Of a DNA stretch of 64,000 bases, positions 18,757-28,013 are shown in pieces. The DNA comes from Candidatus Pacearchaeota archaeon (GTDB lineage Archaea; Nanobdellota; Nanobdellia; Pacearchaeales; GW2011-AR1), in NCBI GenBank assembly GCA_023144035.1, contig JAGLGM010000001.1, forward strand, positions 199,422-263,421. Direction: 5' to 3'. Every line of letters begins with the position of its first letter. The first letter of the stretch is position 1. Under the pieces are notes generated by a model. It made no database searches and was not told where the DNA came from. It saw only the letters and a list, made by a program, of their open reading frames with translations. Both the position numbers and the translations under genes were made by a program.

Positions 18757-19851
18757 TTAAATTCTTTTTCCTACACTTATCCTTTCTCTTAAATTATAGA
18801 TTTCTTCCTTAAAAAATGTTACCAAACCTTCATTTTCTAAAACTTCAAAAAGCTCTTCATCACTTGCAACTAAAAGATTATCTAATTTCTTAAATTTATT
18901 TATTAAAGCAGTTGAATATCTTTCTAAGAAATTTATTTTGCTTAAAATTCTTGAACCTTTTGGAGAAATAGGTTTATCGTGAAGCTCTTCAAAAAGCATT
19001 CTAGAAATATTCATAGGTTCTAACAAGAAATCAAAATCCATCTTACTTAGTAATTTTGAAGCAAAAGAGTGATTAGCCCCAAAATAATCTTTCAAAATCA
19101 TTTTTTCTTCTTTATCTAAATTTTTTATAGATTCTTTTAATCCCATATTAATAACCATTCCTTCTTTTCCTAATTCAGCTAAATATTTTTTAATTATATT
19201 GGAAATCCTTTTTATTATTTCTAATCTTTGTAAAACAGCAGAAACATCATTAATAGTTACTAATCTTTTTAATTCTAATAAATTTAAATTATCTAATGAA
19301 TCATTAAAAATCTCTTTTTGTTTTTCTAAAGTTTGCAAAGTTTCTGTTGCCCTTCTAAGAATCTCAGAACTTGCAGCTAACTCATATGAAGTTTCTTTAT
19401 AATAAAGAGTCATTTTATTTCTTCTTTCAGAAATTGCAACAACAATTGTTTGTGCTTGTTTAGCAGTCCTTTCTGCAGCTTTATGTCTTGTCCCTGTTTC
19501 TTTTGTACTTATTTCTTGACTTGGAAAAAGAAGAGTATTAGCATAGAAAACTTTTTTTAAATCATTAGATAAAATAATTGCTCCATCCATCTTAGATAAT
19601 TCAACTAATTTTTGAGGACTAAATTTTACATTAATTCTAAATCCTTTTTCAATAATTTTTTCTATATCTCCGTTATCAATAACAATTAAAGCTCCCATTC
19701 TTGCCCTAAGTAAATCATTAAGAGCAGTTCTAATCGATGTTCCTGGTGCAAACATTTTAAGAACATCTACAAAATCTTTTTCTTTTTTAGCTTTAACCTT
19801 TTTTTGAGAAACTTTAACAATTTCTTCTTTTTTTACATTTTTTTCTTTCAT
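18757..19851 (-). CDS. disA: Diadenylate cyclase DisA (DAC domain + DisA linker + C-terminal HhH region)
   Basis: KMDGAIILSNDLKKVFYANTLLFPSQEISTKETGTRHKAAERTAKQAQTIVVAISERRNKMTLYY; C-terminal helical region; start set at MKEKNVKK. Confidence 0.9.
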   Translation of the reverse strand: MKEKNVKKEEIVKVSQKKVKAKKEKDFVDVLKMFAPGTSIRTALNDLLRARMGALIVIDNGDIEKIIEKGFRINVKFSPQKLVELSKMDGAIILSNDLKKVFYANTLLFPSQEISTKETGTRHKAAERTAKQAQTIVVAISERRNKMTLYYKETSYELAASSEILRRATETLQTLEKQKEIFNDSLDNLNLLELKRLVTINDVSAVLQRLEIIKRISNIIKKYLAELGKEGMVINMGLKESIKNLDKEEKMILKDYFGANHSFASKLLSKMDFDFLLEPMNISRMLFEELHDKPISPKGSRILSKINFLERYSTALINKFKKLDNLLVASDEELFEVLENEGLVTFFKEEIYNLRERISVGKRI

Positions 19852-19893
19852 TAAACAAAAGAAACTTCTCAAATATATAAATTTTTAGTAGAT

Positions 19894-20790
19894 TTATTTA
19901 ACAGAAGCATAAATTAAAGGTAATGCAATAGTTGCATCGCAAAAAACATCTACAAAATTTGCATTTCCTTTCATCTTTCCCCAAGAAATTCCTTCTCGTA
20001 AAGGAGCACCTGAACTTCCACCTGGTTCTATTCTATCTGTTGTTATTTGAATGCCATAATCCGAACCTTTTGAAAATTGCAAAGATTGTTGAATAAAATT
20101 TTTTGGTAACCCTCCTCCTACATAAATAACTCCTGCTTTCTTAGCTTTCCAAGAAAAATCTATAATATTATTCATATCTGCAAAAACATCAATATTTGTT
20201 TTTTCTTTTCCTTCTGCAATTCTTCCCCAAATCATGAGTCCTATTCCAGAATCTGCAATTCCAGGACAAAAAATAGGAAGCTTCTTTTCATAACATCTTT
20301 TTAAAATCCCGTCTCCAGGAGATAATTCTCCTATCTTCCATAAAAAATCCTTGATATTATTACATTTTCTTAATTCTTCATAATTTTCTTTAAAGAAATC
20401 TTCTAATTTTTCATAAACAGAATTTTTCATAAAAACATTATGAATCCTATCTATTCCTTCTTTGTTTAATTTCTCATCATCTTCAAATTCATTTCCCATA
20501 TAATGTTTTTCTCCTAAAGATTCAATTAAATCATGAGTAAGATTTGCCCCTGTTGTTACAAAAATATCTATATTTTCAAGCATATCAATTATAATTTGCT
20601 TCATTCCTGCAGGAACCATTGCACCTGCAACTCCTAAAAAAACTTTACATTCTTTATCTTCAAACATTTTCTTCATAATAGAACTTGCTTCAGAAATCTT
20701 TTTAGCTCCAAATCCTGCTTCACTCATTTCATTAACTAATGCTGAAATTTTCATGTCTTTTTCTATTTTAATATGCTTAATTTCTTCCAT
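19894..20790 (-). CDS. dys: Deoxyhypusine synthase
   Basis: GVAGAMVPAGMKQIIIDMLE, TTGANLTHDLIE, LREGISWGKMKGNA with the catalytic-Lys region. Confidence 0.9.
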   Translation of the reverse strand: MEEIKHIKIEKDMKISALVNEMSEAGFGAKKISEASSIMKKMFEDKECKVFLGVAGAMVPAGMKQIIIDMLENIDIFVTTGANLTHDLIESLGEKHYMGNEFEDDEKLNKEGIDRIHNVFMKNSVYEKLEDFFKENYEELRKCNNIKDFLWKIGELSPGDGILKRCYEKKLPIFCPGIADSGIGLMIWGRIAEGKEKTNIDVFADMNNIIDFSWKAKKAGVIYVGGGLPKNFIQQSLQFSKGSDYGIQITTDRIEPGGSSGAPLREGISWGKMKGNANFVDVFCDATIALPLIYASVK

Positions 20791-20822
20791 AATAATCTGT
20801 AAAAACTTAATTTTAAAAAGCT

Positions 20823-21188
20823 ATGTATTTAATTAAATTAATGGAATGGGGAAAATTAACAATAATAGATTTGCATAGTTGTAATAAAGAAAAAATAAGA
20901 AATAAGAAAGAAATAAGGAAATTTGTTTACAAACTATGTGACAATATAAATATGAAAAGATTTGGTCCAACAAGAATAAAAAGATTTGGAGAAGGGAAAT
21001 TAAAAGGATATTCTGCCATACAATTTCTTCAAACATCTTCTATAACAATTCATTTTGACGAAGAAAAAAACAGAGCTTTTATAGATATTTTTAGTTGTAA
21101 AAAATTTAATGATAAAAAAGCAGAAAAACTCTCAAAAGAATTCTTTAATGCAAAAAAATCAAAATCAAGAGTTTTATTTAGAAAATAA
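20823..21188 (+). CDS. Divergent S-adenosylmethionine decarboxylase (SpeD)-like protein
   Basis: WGKLTIIDLHSCN...QTSSITIHFDEEKNRAFIDIFSCKKF, resembling the ESHxSIH..A.iDvFTCG region. Confidence 0.65.
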   Translation: MYLIKLMEWGKLTIIDLHSCNKEKIRNKKEIRKFVYKLCDNINMKRFGPTRIKRFGEGKLKGYSAIQFLQTSSITIHFDEEKNRAFIDIFSCKKFNDKKAEKLSKEFFNAKKSKSRVLFRK

Positions 21189-21250
21189 AAACAACCTATA
21201 TCTTCAATAATCTAAATACTTTTAAATAAAAAACAACGTCTAAATATACA

Positions 21251-21436
21251 ATGAATAAATGGTTTGGACTTTTTGTGGGATTAATTTTAGTAATTATCAC
21301 AGTATATTTTGCTGGAATGAACACATGGGAACTTAGATATGCAGCAATAACTGTATTCAAAGGAATGTTAATATGGATTGTATTCTTCATAGGATTATTA
21401 TTAATAATCTTGGGAATAAGCGACTTAAAAGATTAA
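21251..21436 (+). CDS. Small two-TM membrane protein
   Basis: 61 aa, two hydrophobic segments. Confidence 0.45.
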   Translation: MNKWFGLFVGLILVIITVYFAGMNTWELRYAAITVFKGMLIWIVFFIGLLLIILGISDLKD

Positions 21437-21440
21437 TTTT

Positions 21441-22148
21441 TTAAGAAATAGCTATAAGTATTCCTTCTATAATTCCTGCAATAATTAAAAGAGGTATTAC
21501 AATAAATAAAAATACCTTAAATGAATTCCAAAAATTTGCAGAAAAAACATTATACTCTTGCCTCATTTTAACATTAAACTGTTTATTAAAATATAAAGTA
21601 ATTATTAAAGTGGGTAAATAAAATAATAAAAATAAAAAAGAAATTAATTTATTTCTACTCCAATAAAATCTAATTGGTTCTATAATTAACCAAAGTCCTA
21701 ATTTTAAACCAAGTCCTAATGAAATAAAGATAGCTGGCAATTCAAAAATTCCATGGGGTAAAAGCCTCCATAAACTCAAAACACCGTATTCTACTGTAGT
21801 TAATGAAGAAACAAACCCTAAAAGATACCCATTAGATATAAGTGCTAAAAAAGGAACTACTCCTAAACCAATTCCAAAAATCATTCCAAAAAAACTACTT
21901 TGAAGATTATTTAAAAAAATAAAACTTACAAGTTCAGTAGCAGACATTCCTTGTGTTTTTTCTAATATTTCTTGAATAAATTTAAAAATTTGATTTGAAA
22001 GAATCTCAGGAGGAGAAACAAAAAGAGCAAGAAAAAAGAAAGCAAAGAAAATCCCTATAGAAATATAAATAAAATTCTTAGATTCTTTAATATAATTCCA
22101 ACTTTGTTTATATTCTTTTTTTAAACTAAAACCTCTTTTTTTATTCAT
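21441..22148 (-). CDS. SpoIIM/DUF95-family membrane protein
   Basis: IFLNNLQSSFFGMIFGIGLGVVPFLALISNGYLLGFV...LLPHGIFELPAIFISLGLGLKLG. Confidence 0.8.
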   Translation of the reverse strand: MNKKRGFSLKKEYKQSWNYIKESKNFIYISIGIFFAFFFLALFVSPPEILSNQIFKFIQEILEKTQGMSATELVSFIFLNNLQSSFFGMIFGIGLGVVPFLALISNGYLLGFVSSLTTVEYGVLSLWRLLPHGIFELPAIFISLGLGLKLGLWLIIEPIRFYWSRNKLISFLFLLFYLPTLIITLYFNKQFNVKMRQEYNVFSANFWNSFKVFLFIVIPLLIIAGIIEGILIAIS

Positions 22149-22819
22149 TATGAAAAATGTTTTTGAATTGATCTAATTTTATTAGGATACTTTGTCCTTA
22201 AATATATTCCATAAGCCAACCCACAGAGCAACCCTCCAAGATGAGCAGTGTTTCCTATACCAATATTTGCTGTAGCAGAAATTATCCATAAAACTATTAA
22301 CAATCCTGGAGCAGCATATTTCATCTTTATAGGTATTGGAATAAACATAACATAAACAGGAAGATTTGGAGTAAGCAATACTAAAAGCCCTACTAACCCA
22401 AATAAAGCTCCTGAAGCACCCACAGCATACGCACTAAAATCAGTTGGAGAAATTAAAGATAGTAAAACAAAAGCTAATCCTGCAATTAATCCTGAAATTA
22501 AATAAAACAAAAGATATCTTTTTTGTCCTAGAACTTTTTCAACTAAAGACCCTATAAAAAATAAAGAAAGCATATTTACAAATAAATGAAAGATTCCTCC
22601 ATGCATAAACATACTTGTTAAAAATGTCCAAATATATTGTCCTGCAAAAATATTTGCAGGTTGTAGAGCAATAAAATCAATAGATAAAATTTCAGAAGAC
22701 ATTAATATTAAAAAAACAAAAAACAAAACAACATTTGTCAAAATAATAGTACTATTCACACTTAAATTTCCAAAAATCTTCTTTTTTTTCTGAATAGGTA
22801 TCCTATAAACTCTTACCAT
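22148..22819 (-). CDS. Rhomboid-family intramembrane serine protease
   Basis: FMHGGIFHLFVNMLSLFFIG, AVGASGALFGLVG, AHLGGLLCGLAYG. Confidence 0.9.
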   Translation of the reverse strand: MVRVYRIPIQKKKKIFGNLSVNSTIILTNVVLFFVFLILMSSEILSIDFIALQPANIFAGQYIWTFLTSMFMHGGIFHLFVNMLSLFFIGSLVEKVLGQKRYLLFYLISGLIAGLAFVLLSLISPTDFSAYAVGASGALFGLVGLLVLLTPNLPVYVMFIPIPIKMKYAAPGLLIVLWIISATANIGIGNTAHLGGLLCGLAYGIYLRTKYPNKIRSIQKHFS

Positions 22820-23671
22820 TTACCTTTTCTTTTTTGTCCTAGAACTTTTTGTTTTAGGATGCACCAAAGAGCGCACAAATTTAGTCTTTTTGCCCCTGAT
22901 TTTAGATTTTAGGGGTACACCTTTAGGTGCAACAAATTTCTTTTTCACAACTTTCTTCTTGACAACCTTTTTCTTAACTTTCTTTTTCACAGCTTTTTTC
23001 TTAACAACTTTCTTTTTAACAGATTTGTTCATTTCTTTTTCTAATTTCTTTTTTGCAGCTTTTCTCTTTGCTGAAGCAATTGCTTTTTTCTTTGCTTTCT
23101 CAAGAAGTTCAAGTTTTATTTCTTTTGCTCGTTGTTTATCAATTTTAACCTGTTCTTTATCAATTTCTTCTTGAATTAATTTTAATTTTTCTTCTAATTT
23201 CTCTACTTCTCTCTTAAATTCTTTTAATAACTTAGTATTATCTTTTAAACTATAAACATCTCCACATTCATTACAAGTAAATTCTTGTAATAGTGCATTT
23301 TCTGCATTAACTTCTATATTACATTGTTTACAAACATAAAATTCTTTAGTCTCCCTACTTTTTATTTGATTTTTTAATTGTTCAACTCTTTTATGAGTTA
23401 GATTTGATAAAAATTCTAAAGACTTCATAATTTCAATTTTCCAAAAATAAGTATACCATCCTTTTCTTTTATCTTTTTTTCTTATCGAAGAAATTAACCC
23501 ATGATCAGAAATTTTATATAAGATATTTCTAGTTTGATTGATTGTAATTCCTAATTTCTTTGCAATTATAAATTCATTTATATATTTCTTCCCATCTAAC
23601 ATATCAATTATGTCTTCTGCTTGCTTACCGACGACAATAGCTACTACTTCTTTAAGGAATGTTTTAAGCAT
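22820..23671 (-). CDS. tfe: Transcription factor E (TFIIE-alpha-like) with lysine-rich C-terminal tail
   Basis: N-terminal winged helix (NEFIIAKKLGITINQTRNILYKISDHGLISSIRKKDKRKGWYTYFW) and zinc ribbon CKQCN..CNECG; tail of (V/A)KKK repeats. Confidence 0.85.
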   Translation of the reverse strand: MLKTFLKEVVAIVVGKQAEDIIDMLDGKKYINEFIIAKKLGITINQTRNILYKISDHGLISSIRKKDKRKGWYTYFWKIEIMKSLEFLSNLTHKRVEQLKNQIKSRETKEFYVCKQCNIEVNAENALLQEFTCNECGDVYSLKDNTKLLKEFKREVEKLEEKLKLIQEEIDKEQVKIDKQRAKEIKLELLEKAKKKAIASAKRKAAKKKLEKEMNKSVKKKVVKKKAVKKKVKKKVVKKKVVKKKFVAPKGVPLKSKIRGKKTKFVRSLVHPKTKSSRTKKKR

Positions 23672-23807
23672 CTTTTTATTAAAAACAACTCACATAAATA
23701 CCTTTCGGTTTATTTTTAAAAAAGATAAAAGTTTTTAAACCTATATTGTATTTTATATATATTCAAATCTCTATATTAAAAAACATTAATAAAGAGTTCA
23801 ATACAAA

Positions 23808-24362
23808 ATGGGGTTGTTTAAAAAAGAAAAAAAAAGTGTGGAAAAAAAGGAAATTCCTCAATTACCTGAACTTCCTAAGCTTCCAGAATTAGCAAAAATA
23901 GAAGAAAAAGGACTTTATTCTCAATCAGTTAATCAATTACCAAAATTTCCAAATAATTCTTTTGGAGAGAAATTTTCTCAGAATACTATTAAAGAAGCTG
24001 TAGCTGGGGACAAAGAAGGTGAAGAGGATTTTGATGCAGATGATTTTGCAGATAACATGCAAATGATGCAAAAACCTCTAAAAAAACAATTTACTCAAAA
24101 AATTTCTCCTGGATTTCAAGAAGCATCAACAAAAACTAAAAAAGCAGAACCAGTTTTTATAAGATTAGATAAATTTGAAGAAAGTCTAAATTTATTTAAA
24201 AAAGCAAAAAAGCAAATATCAGAAATAGAAACTATGCTTAACAACATTAAAAAATTAAAAGAACAAGAAGAAAAAGAATTAGAATTTTGGGAAAAAGAAA
24301 TGCAATCAATAAAAACACAAATTGAAAAAGTTGATAAAGATATTTTTTCTAAGATAGAATGA
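23808..24362 (+). CDS. Coiled-coil protein with N-terminal P-L-P repeats, unknown function
   Basis: QLPELPKLPELAK...; C-terminal coiled coil. Confidence 0.6.
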   Translation: MGLFKKEKKSVEKKEIPQLPELPKLPELAKIEEKGLYSQSVNQLPKFPNNSFGEKFSQNTIKEAVAGDKEGEEDFDADDFADNMQMMQKPLKKQFTQKISPGFQEASTKTKKAEPVFIRLDKFEESLNLFKKAKKQISEIETMLNNIKKLKEQEEKELEFWEKEMQSIKTQIEKVDKDIFSKIE

Positions 24363-24718
24363 GTGAAATAATTCATGTAAAATTAGAATACAATGAAGCA
24401 CTTCAATCTAAAAAAGATATTTTGAGTTCTGAAATTGGATTATTAAAAGTGGCAAAAGCTATAAAAAAACATCAAATATTAAGATCAGATGAACTTAAAA
24501 TAAAATTAAGACTTCATAGAAAATTAAAAGAATTAAAAACAAATATAACAAAATTACAACAAGTTCTTCCTAAAGTAAAAATACCTGAAATACTTGAAGG
24601 AAAAAGAGAATCTCCTGAAGAGCAAATAATAAAACCAAAGATAGAAAAAAGAGCCCATGATAGTGGTTTAGAATCTCAATTAGCAGAAATCCAAGCAAGA
24701 CTAAAAGAACTTGGTTAA
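24359..24718 (+). CDS. Coiled-coil protein, unknown function
   Basis: 119 aa, 4 nt overlap with the preceding gene. Confidence 0.6.
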   Translation: MSEIIHVKLEYNEALQSKKDILSSEIGLLKVAKAIKKHQILRSDELKIKLRLHRKLKELKTNITKLQQVLPKVKIPEILEGKRESPEEQIIKPKIEKRAHDSGLESQLAEIQARLKELG

Positions 24719-24757
24719 TATCAAACAATTTTTAAAACTCTGTTTCTTAAAGAAAAT

Positions 24758-26446
24758 ATGACAACTAGAAAAGAATTAATAAAAAAATATTTAGAATTTT
24801 TTAAATCAAAAGACCATAAAGTTATTTCAAATGCTTCACTTATTCCTGAAAACGACCCTACTGTGTTATTTACAACAGCTGGAATGCACCCCTTAGTTCC
24901 ATATTTAATAGGTCAAAAACATCCGCAAGGTAAAAGATTAGTAAATGTTCAAAGATGTATAAGAACAGGAGACATAGAAGAAGTAGGAGACGAAACACAT
25001 CACACTTTCTTTGAGATGCTTGGTAACTGGAGCTTAGGTGATTATTGGAAAGAAGACTCAATTAAATATAGTTTTGATTTTTTGACAAAAAAATTAAAAA
25101 TTCCAAAAGAAAAAATAAATGTTACATGTTTTAAAGGAGAGAAAAATATATTGAAAGATAATGAATCTTCAAAAATTTGGAAAGATTTAGGAATTAATAA
25201 AATAAAATTTTTAGGAAAAAAAGATAATTGGTGGGGACCTGCAGGAACAACAGGACCTTGTGGCCCAGATACAGAAATTTTTGTGAATAATGTTGAAATT
25301 TGGAATAATGTTTTTATGGAATATAATAAAACATCTAAAGGTAAATTTGAACCTCTAAAACAAAAAAACGTAGACACAGGAATGGGTGTAGAAAGAACAG
25401 TAGCAGTTCTAAATGGTTATGAAGATAATTATCTAACAAATAGTTTTAAATTAATTATAAAAGAAATTGAAAAATTATCAAATAAAAATTATAAAGGTAA
25501 TGAAAGAGAAATGAGAATTATTGCAGATCATATTAAAGCTTCTGTATTTATAATTGCCGATGGAATTATTCCTGGAAATTCTGAGCAAAGCTATGTTTTA
25601 AGAAGATTAATTAGAAGAGCTGTTAGATATGGAAAAATTATTGGAATAAAAAATTTCACAACACAAATAGCAGAACCTGTTTTTAAAATATTTGATGATT
25701 ATCCAGAATTAAAAAAACATAAAAAAACTATTCTTAAAGAATTAAAAAAAGAAGAAGATAAATTTTTAGTGACTTTAGAAAAAGGTTTAAACAAATTTAA
25801 AAAATTCACTTCAAACAAAAAACAATTATCTGGTAAAGAAAGTTTTCTTTTATATCAAAGTTTTGGATTTCCTATTGAAATGATTGAAGAAGAATGTAAA
25901 AAACAAAAAATTAAATTTTCAGTAAATGATTTTGAAAAAGCAAATAAAGAACACCAAAAACTATCAAGAACTGCAACAGCTGGAAGATTTAAATCAGGTT
26001 TAGCAGACAATTCAGAATTAACTACTAAGTTACATACTGCTGCGCACCTTTTACTAGAAGGATTAAAACAAACTTTAGGAAAGAACATAACTCAAAAAGG
26101 TTCAAACATAAACGCAGAAAGATTAAGATTTGATTTTTCTTTTCCAAGAAAACTAGAAGAAAAAGAAGTAAAAAAAATAGAATATCTTGTAAATTCAGAA
26201 ATTAAAAAAGAACACAAAATTACAGTTCAAGAAATGTCTCCTCAAGAAGCTAAAAAAAGTGGAGCTGCAGGATCTTTTGATAAAAAATATGGGAACAAAG
26301 TTTCTGTTTACTCTATAGGTAATTTTTCAAAAGAAATTTGTGCAGGACCTCATGTAAAAAACACAAAAGAATTAGGAACTTTTAAAATAAAAAAACAAGA
26401 ATCAGTTGGAGCAGGAACCAGAAGAATAAAAGCAACACTAGAATAA
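24758..26446 (+). CDS. alaS: Alanyl-tRNA synthetase, short form (catalytic + editing domains, no C-Ala)
   Basis: VNVQRCIRTGDIEEVGDETHHTFFEMLGNWSLGDYW, NWWGPAGTTGPCGPDTEIF, LHTAAHLL, CAGPHVKNT; ends shortly after the editing domain. Confidence 0.93.
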   Translation: MTTRKELIKKYLEFFKSKDHKVISNASLIPENDPTVLFTTAGMHPLVPYLIGQKHPQGKRLVNVQRCIRTGDIEEVGDETHHTFFEMLGNWSLGDYWKEDSIKYSFDFLTKKLKIPKEKINVTCFKGEKNILKDNESSKIWKDLGINKIKFLGKKDNWWGPAGTTGPCGPDTEIFVNNVEIWNNVFMEYNKTSKGKFEPLKQKNVDTGMGVERTVAVLNGYEDNYLTNSFKLIIKEIEKLSNKNYKGNEREMRIIADHIKASVFIIADGIIPGNSEQSYVLRRLIRRAVRYGKIIGIKNFTTQIAEPVFKIFDDYPELKKHKKTILKELKKEEDKFLVTLEKGLNKFKKFTSNKKQLSGKESFLLYQSFGFPIEMIEEECKKQKIKFSVNDFEKANKEHQKLSRTATAGRFKSGLADNSELTTKLHTAAHLLLEGLKQTLGKNITQKGSNINAERLRFDFSFPRKLEEKEVKKIEYLVNSEIKKEHKITVQEMSPQEAKKSGAAGSFDKKYGNKVSVYSIGNFSKEICAGPHVKNTKELGTFKIKKQESVGAGTRRIKATLE

Positions 26447-26460
26447 ATTATTTTTAATAT

Positions 26461-27450
26461 TTATAACCCATATCTTTCAATAATTTTATTGAGTCTAGCA
26501 CGCCTAAATAAATTAGTTTTCCCTGTCTCTTCTATTCCTTTTCTTATTTTTTTAAATGCTCTTGCATCTCCATATTCATATAAATATCCAAAAGAATCTC
26601 CTTCAGAAGAATTTATAATTTCAGGATAAGATGTTAATTTAAGCCCTCCTAAATATGAATTTTCATTATCTGTAATAATTGAAGGACCTGTTGTTTCAAC
26701 AAAACAATAACTAGTGTCTAATAACCCGTATTTTTCTGGGCATTTTATCCCTACAGAATCATGGTTTTCTAATTTATGATAAAAAAATACTGTTTCATAA
26801 CCAATTTCTCTAAGAAGAAAAACAAGTAATTCTGATTTAGAAGCACAAACCCCTTCTTGTTCATATAAAACTTCATAAGGATATCTTGAATAATTAATAC
26901 TATTATTTCCAAGAAAAATTTGCTCATCTGAATTTCCAAAAGGAATGTTTTGAACTAAACTTATTGCTATTCTTGCTTGATCTGTTTTACTGCTTGCAAG
27001 ATTTTGTATTTGAATAACAAGAGGCATTAACAAAATCTTTTGATTTTCTTCATTAATTTTTATAAATTTAAAATCTTCTCTTAAAGGTTTTTCCCCATTT
27101 GAATAAGAAATAAAATCTGGAAGCTCAAAAAGATAATCTGTTAAATTACCATAAACAGTAAAAGAAATGTTTTTTTCTTTTCCATTTAAAAAATATGTGA
27201 AATTAACTTCTTTTGGATTAAATTGATAAAAAGATATGCAAGACTCATCTTCAATATTTGTAAGATTTACACATCCACAAAGAGATGCTTTCTCAACTAA
27301 AACTCCTTCAGAACAAAAATAAGGTTGATTAACAGAACAATCTCCTTCCAAAGTTCCATCTCCGCAATTATTATCTTTTTGAAATAAACCAGCACTTACA
27401 AAAGTCACAAGGAACAAAACCAAAATAAACATTAGTAAAACTTTTTTCAT
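26461..27450 (-). CDS. Secreted/membrane-anchored transglutaminase-like protein
   Basis: Signal peptide; YEQEGVCASKSELLVFLLREIGYETVFFYHKLENHDSVGIK (Cys...His pattern). Confidence 0.65.
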   Translation of the reverse strand: MKKVLLMFILVLFLVTFVSAGLFQKDNNCGDGTLEGDCSVNQPYFCSEGVLVEKASLCGCVNLTNIEDESCISFYQFNPKEVNFTYFLNGKEKNISFTVYGNLTDYLFELPDFISYSNGEKPLREDFKFIKINEENQKILLMPLVIQIQNLASSKTDQARIAISLVQNIPFGNSDEQIFLGNNSINYSRYPYEVLYEQEGVCASKSELLVFLLREIGYETVFFYHKLENHDSVGIKCPEKYGLLDTSYCFVETTGPSIITDNENSYLGGLKLTSYPEIINSSEGDSFGYLYEYGDARAFKKIRKGIEETGKTNLFRRARLNKIIERYGL

Positions 27451-28013
27451 TCTTTAAGTACCTCTTCTAATAATTCGGGGAATTCTTTTGTACCCATTCC
27501 TCTTTCTGTAAAATGTCCTTTATTCTTTAAAACAATTGGTTTAATATTTAACATTTCAGAATAAATTTTACAAGATTCTAAAATACTTTCACTATCATTA
27601 TCAGATTCTATAAGAATAATTTCTTTAACATTATTCTGTAAATTTTTATTTATTTCAAAATCATAAAATTTATCCAATTCCCAAACTTCTTTTTTTAAAT
27701 TAATAATCGCAGGAGCAACTAAAATTAACTTTTTAATTTTTTCATTAGTCTCTCCTAGCCACTTAGTTAAAAAAGCTCCTCCTGCACTGTGACCAATTAA
27801 AATAGTTTCTTCATCAATTGGGATTTTTTCAAATTCTTCTTTCCATTCTTGATAAGTTGGTTTCCAACAAATAGGCATTAAAGGTGTATAAGTTTTAATT
27901 CCTTGATTTTCTAATTTATTTTTAATCCAATATATCCAATGGGCTTTATTTTGAGGAGATTCTTTTGCCATTTCTTCACTTTTTGGAGAACCGTGAATAA
28001 TTACAACTTTCAT
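27447..28013 (-). CDS. RBBP9/YdeN-like alpha/beta hydrolase
   Basis: VIIHGSP, TILIGHSAGGAFLTKWL, GHFTERG. Confidence 0.8.
   Translation of the reverse strand: MKVVIIHGSPKSEEMAKESPQNKAHWIYWIKNKLENQGIKTYTPLMPICWKPTYQEWKEEFEKIPIDEETILIGHSAGGAFLTKWLGETNEKIKKLILVAPAIINLKKEVWELDKFYDFEINKNLQNNVKEIILIESDNDSESILESCKIYSEMLNIKPIVLKNKGHFTERGMGTKEFPELLEEVLKE

Noticed and set aside
22890-23174. 94-aa + strand ORF rich in FF/TTF
   Set aside because: Antisense of the TFE lysine-rich tail; composition artefact
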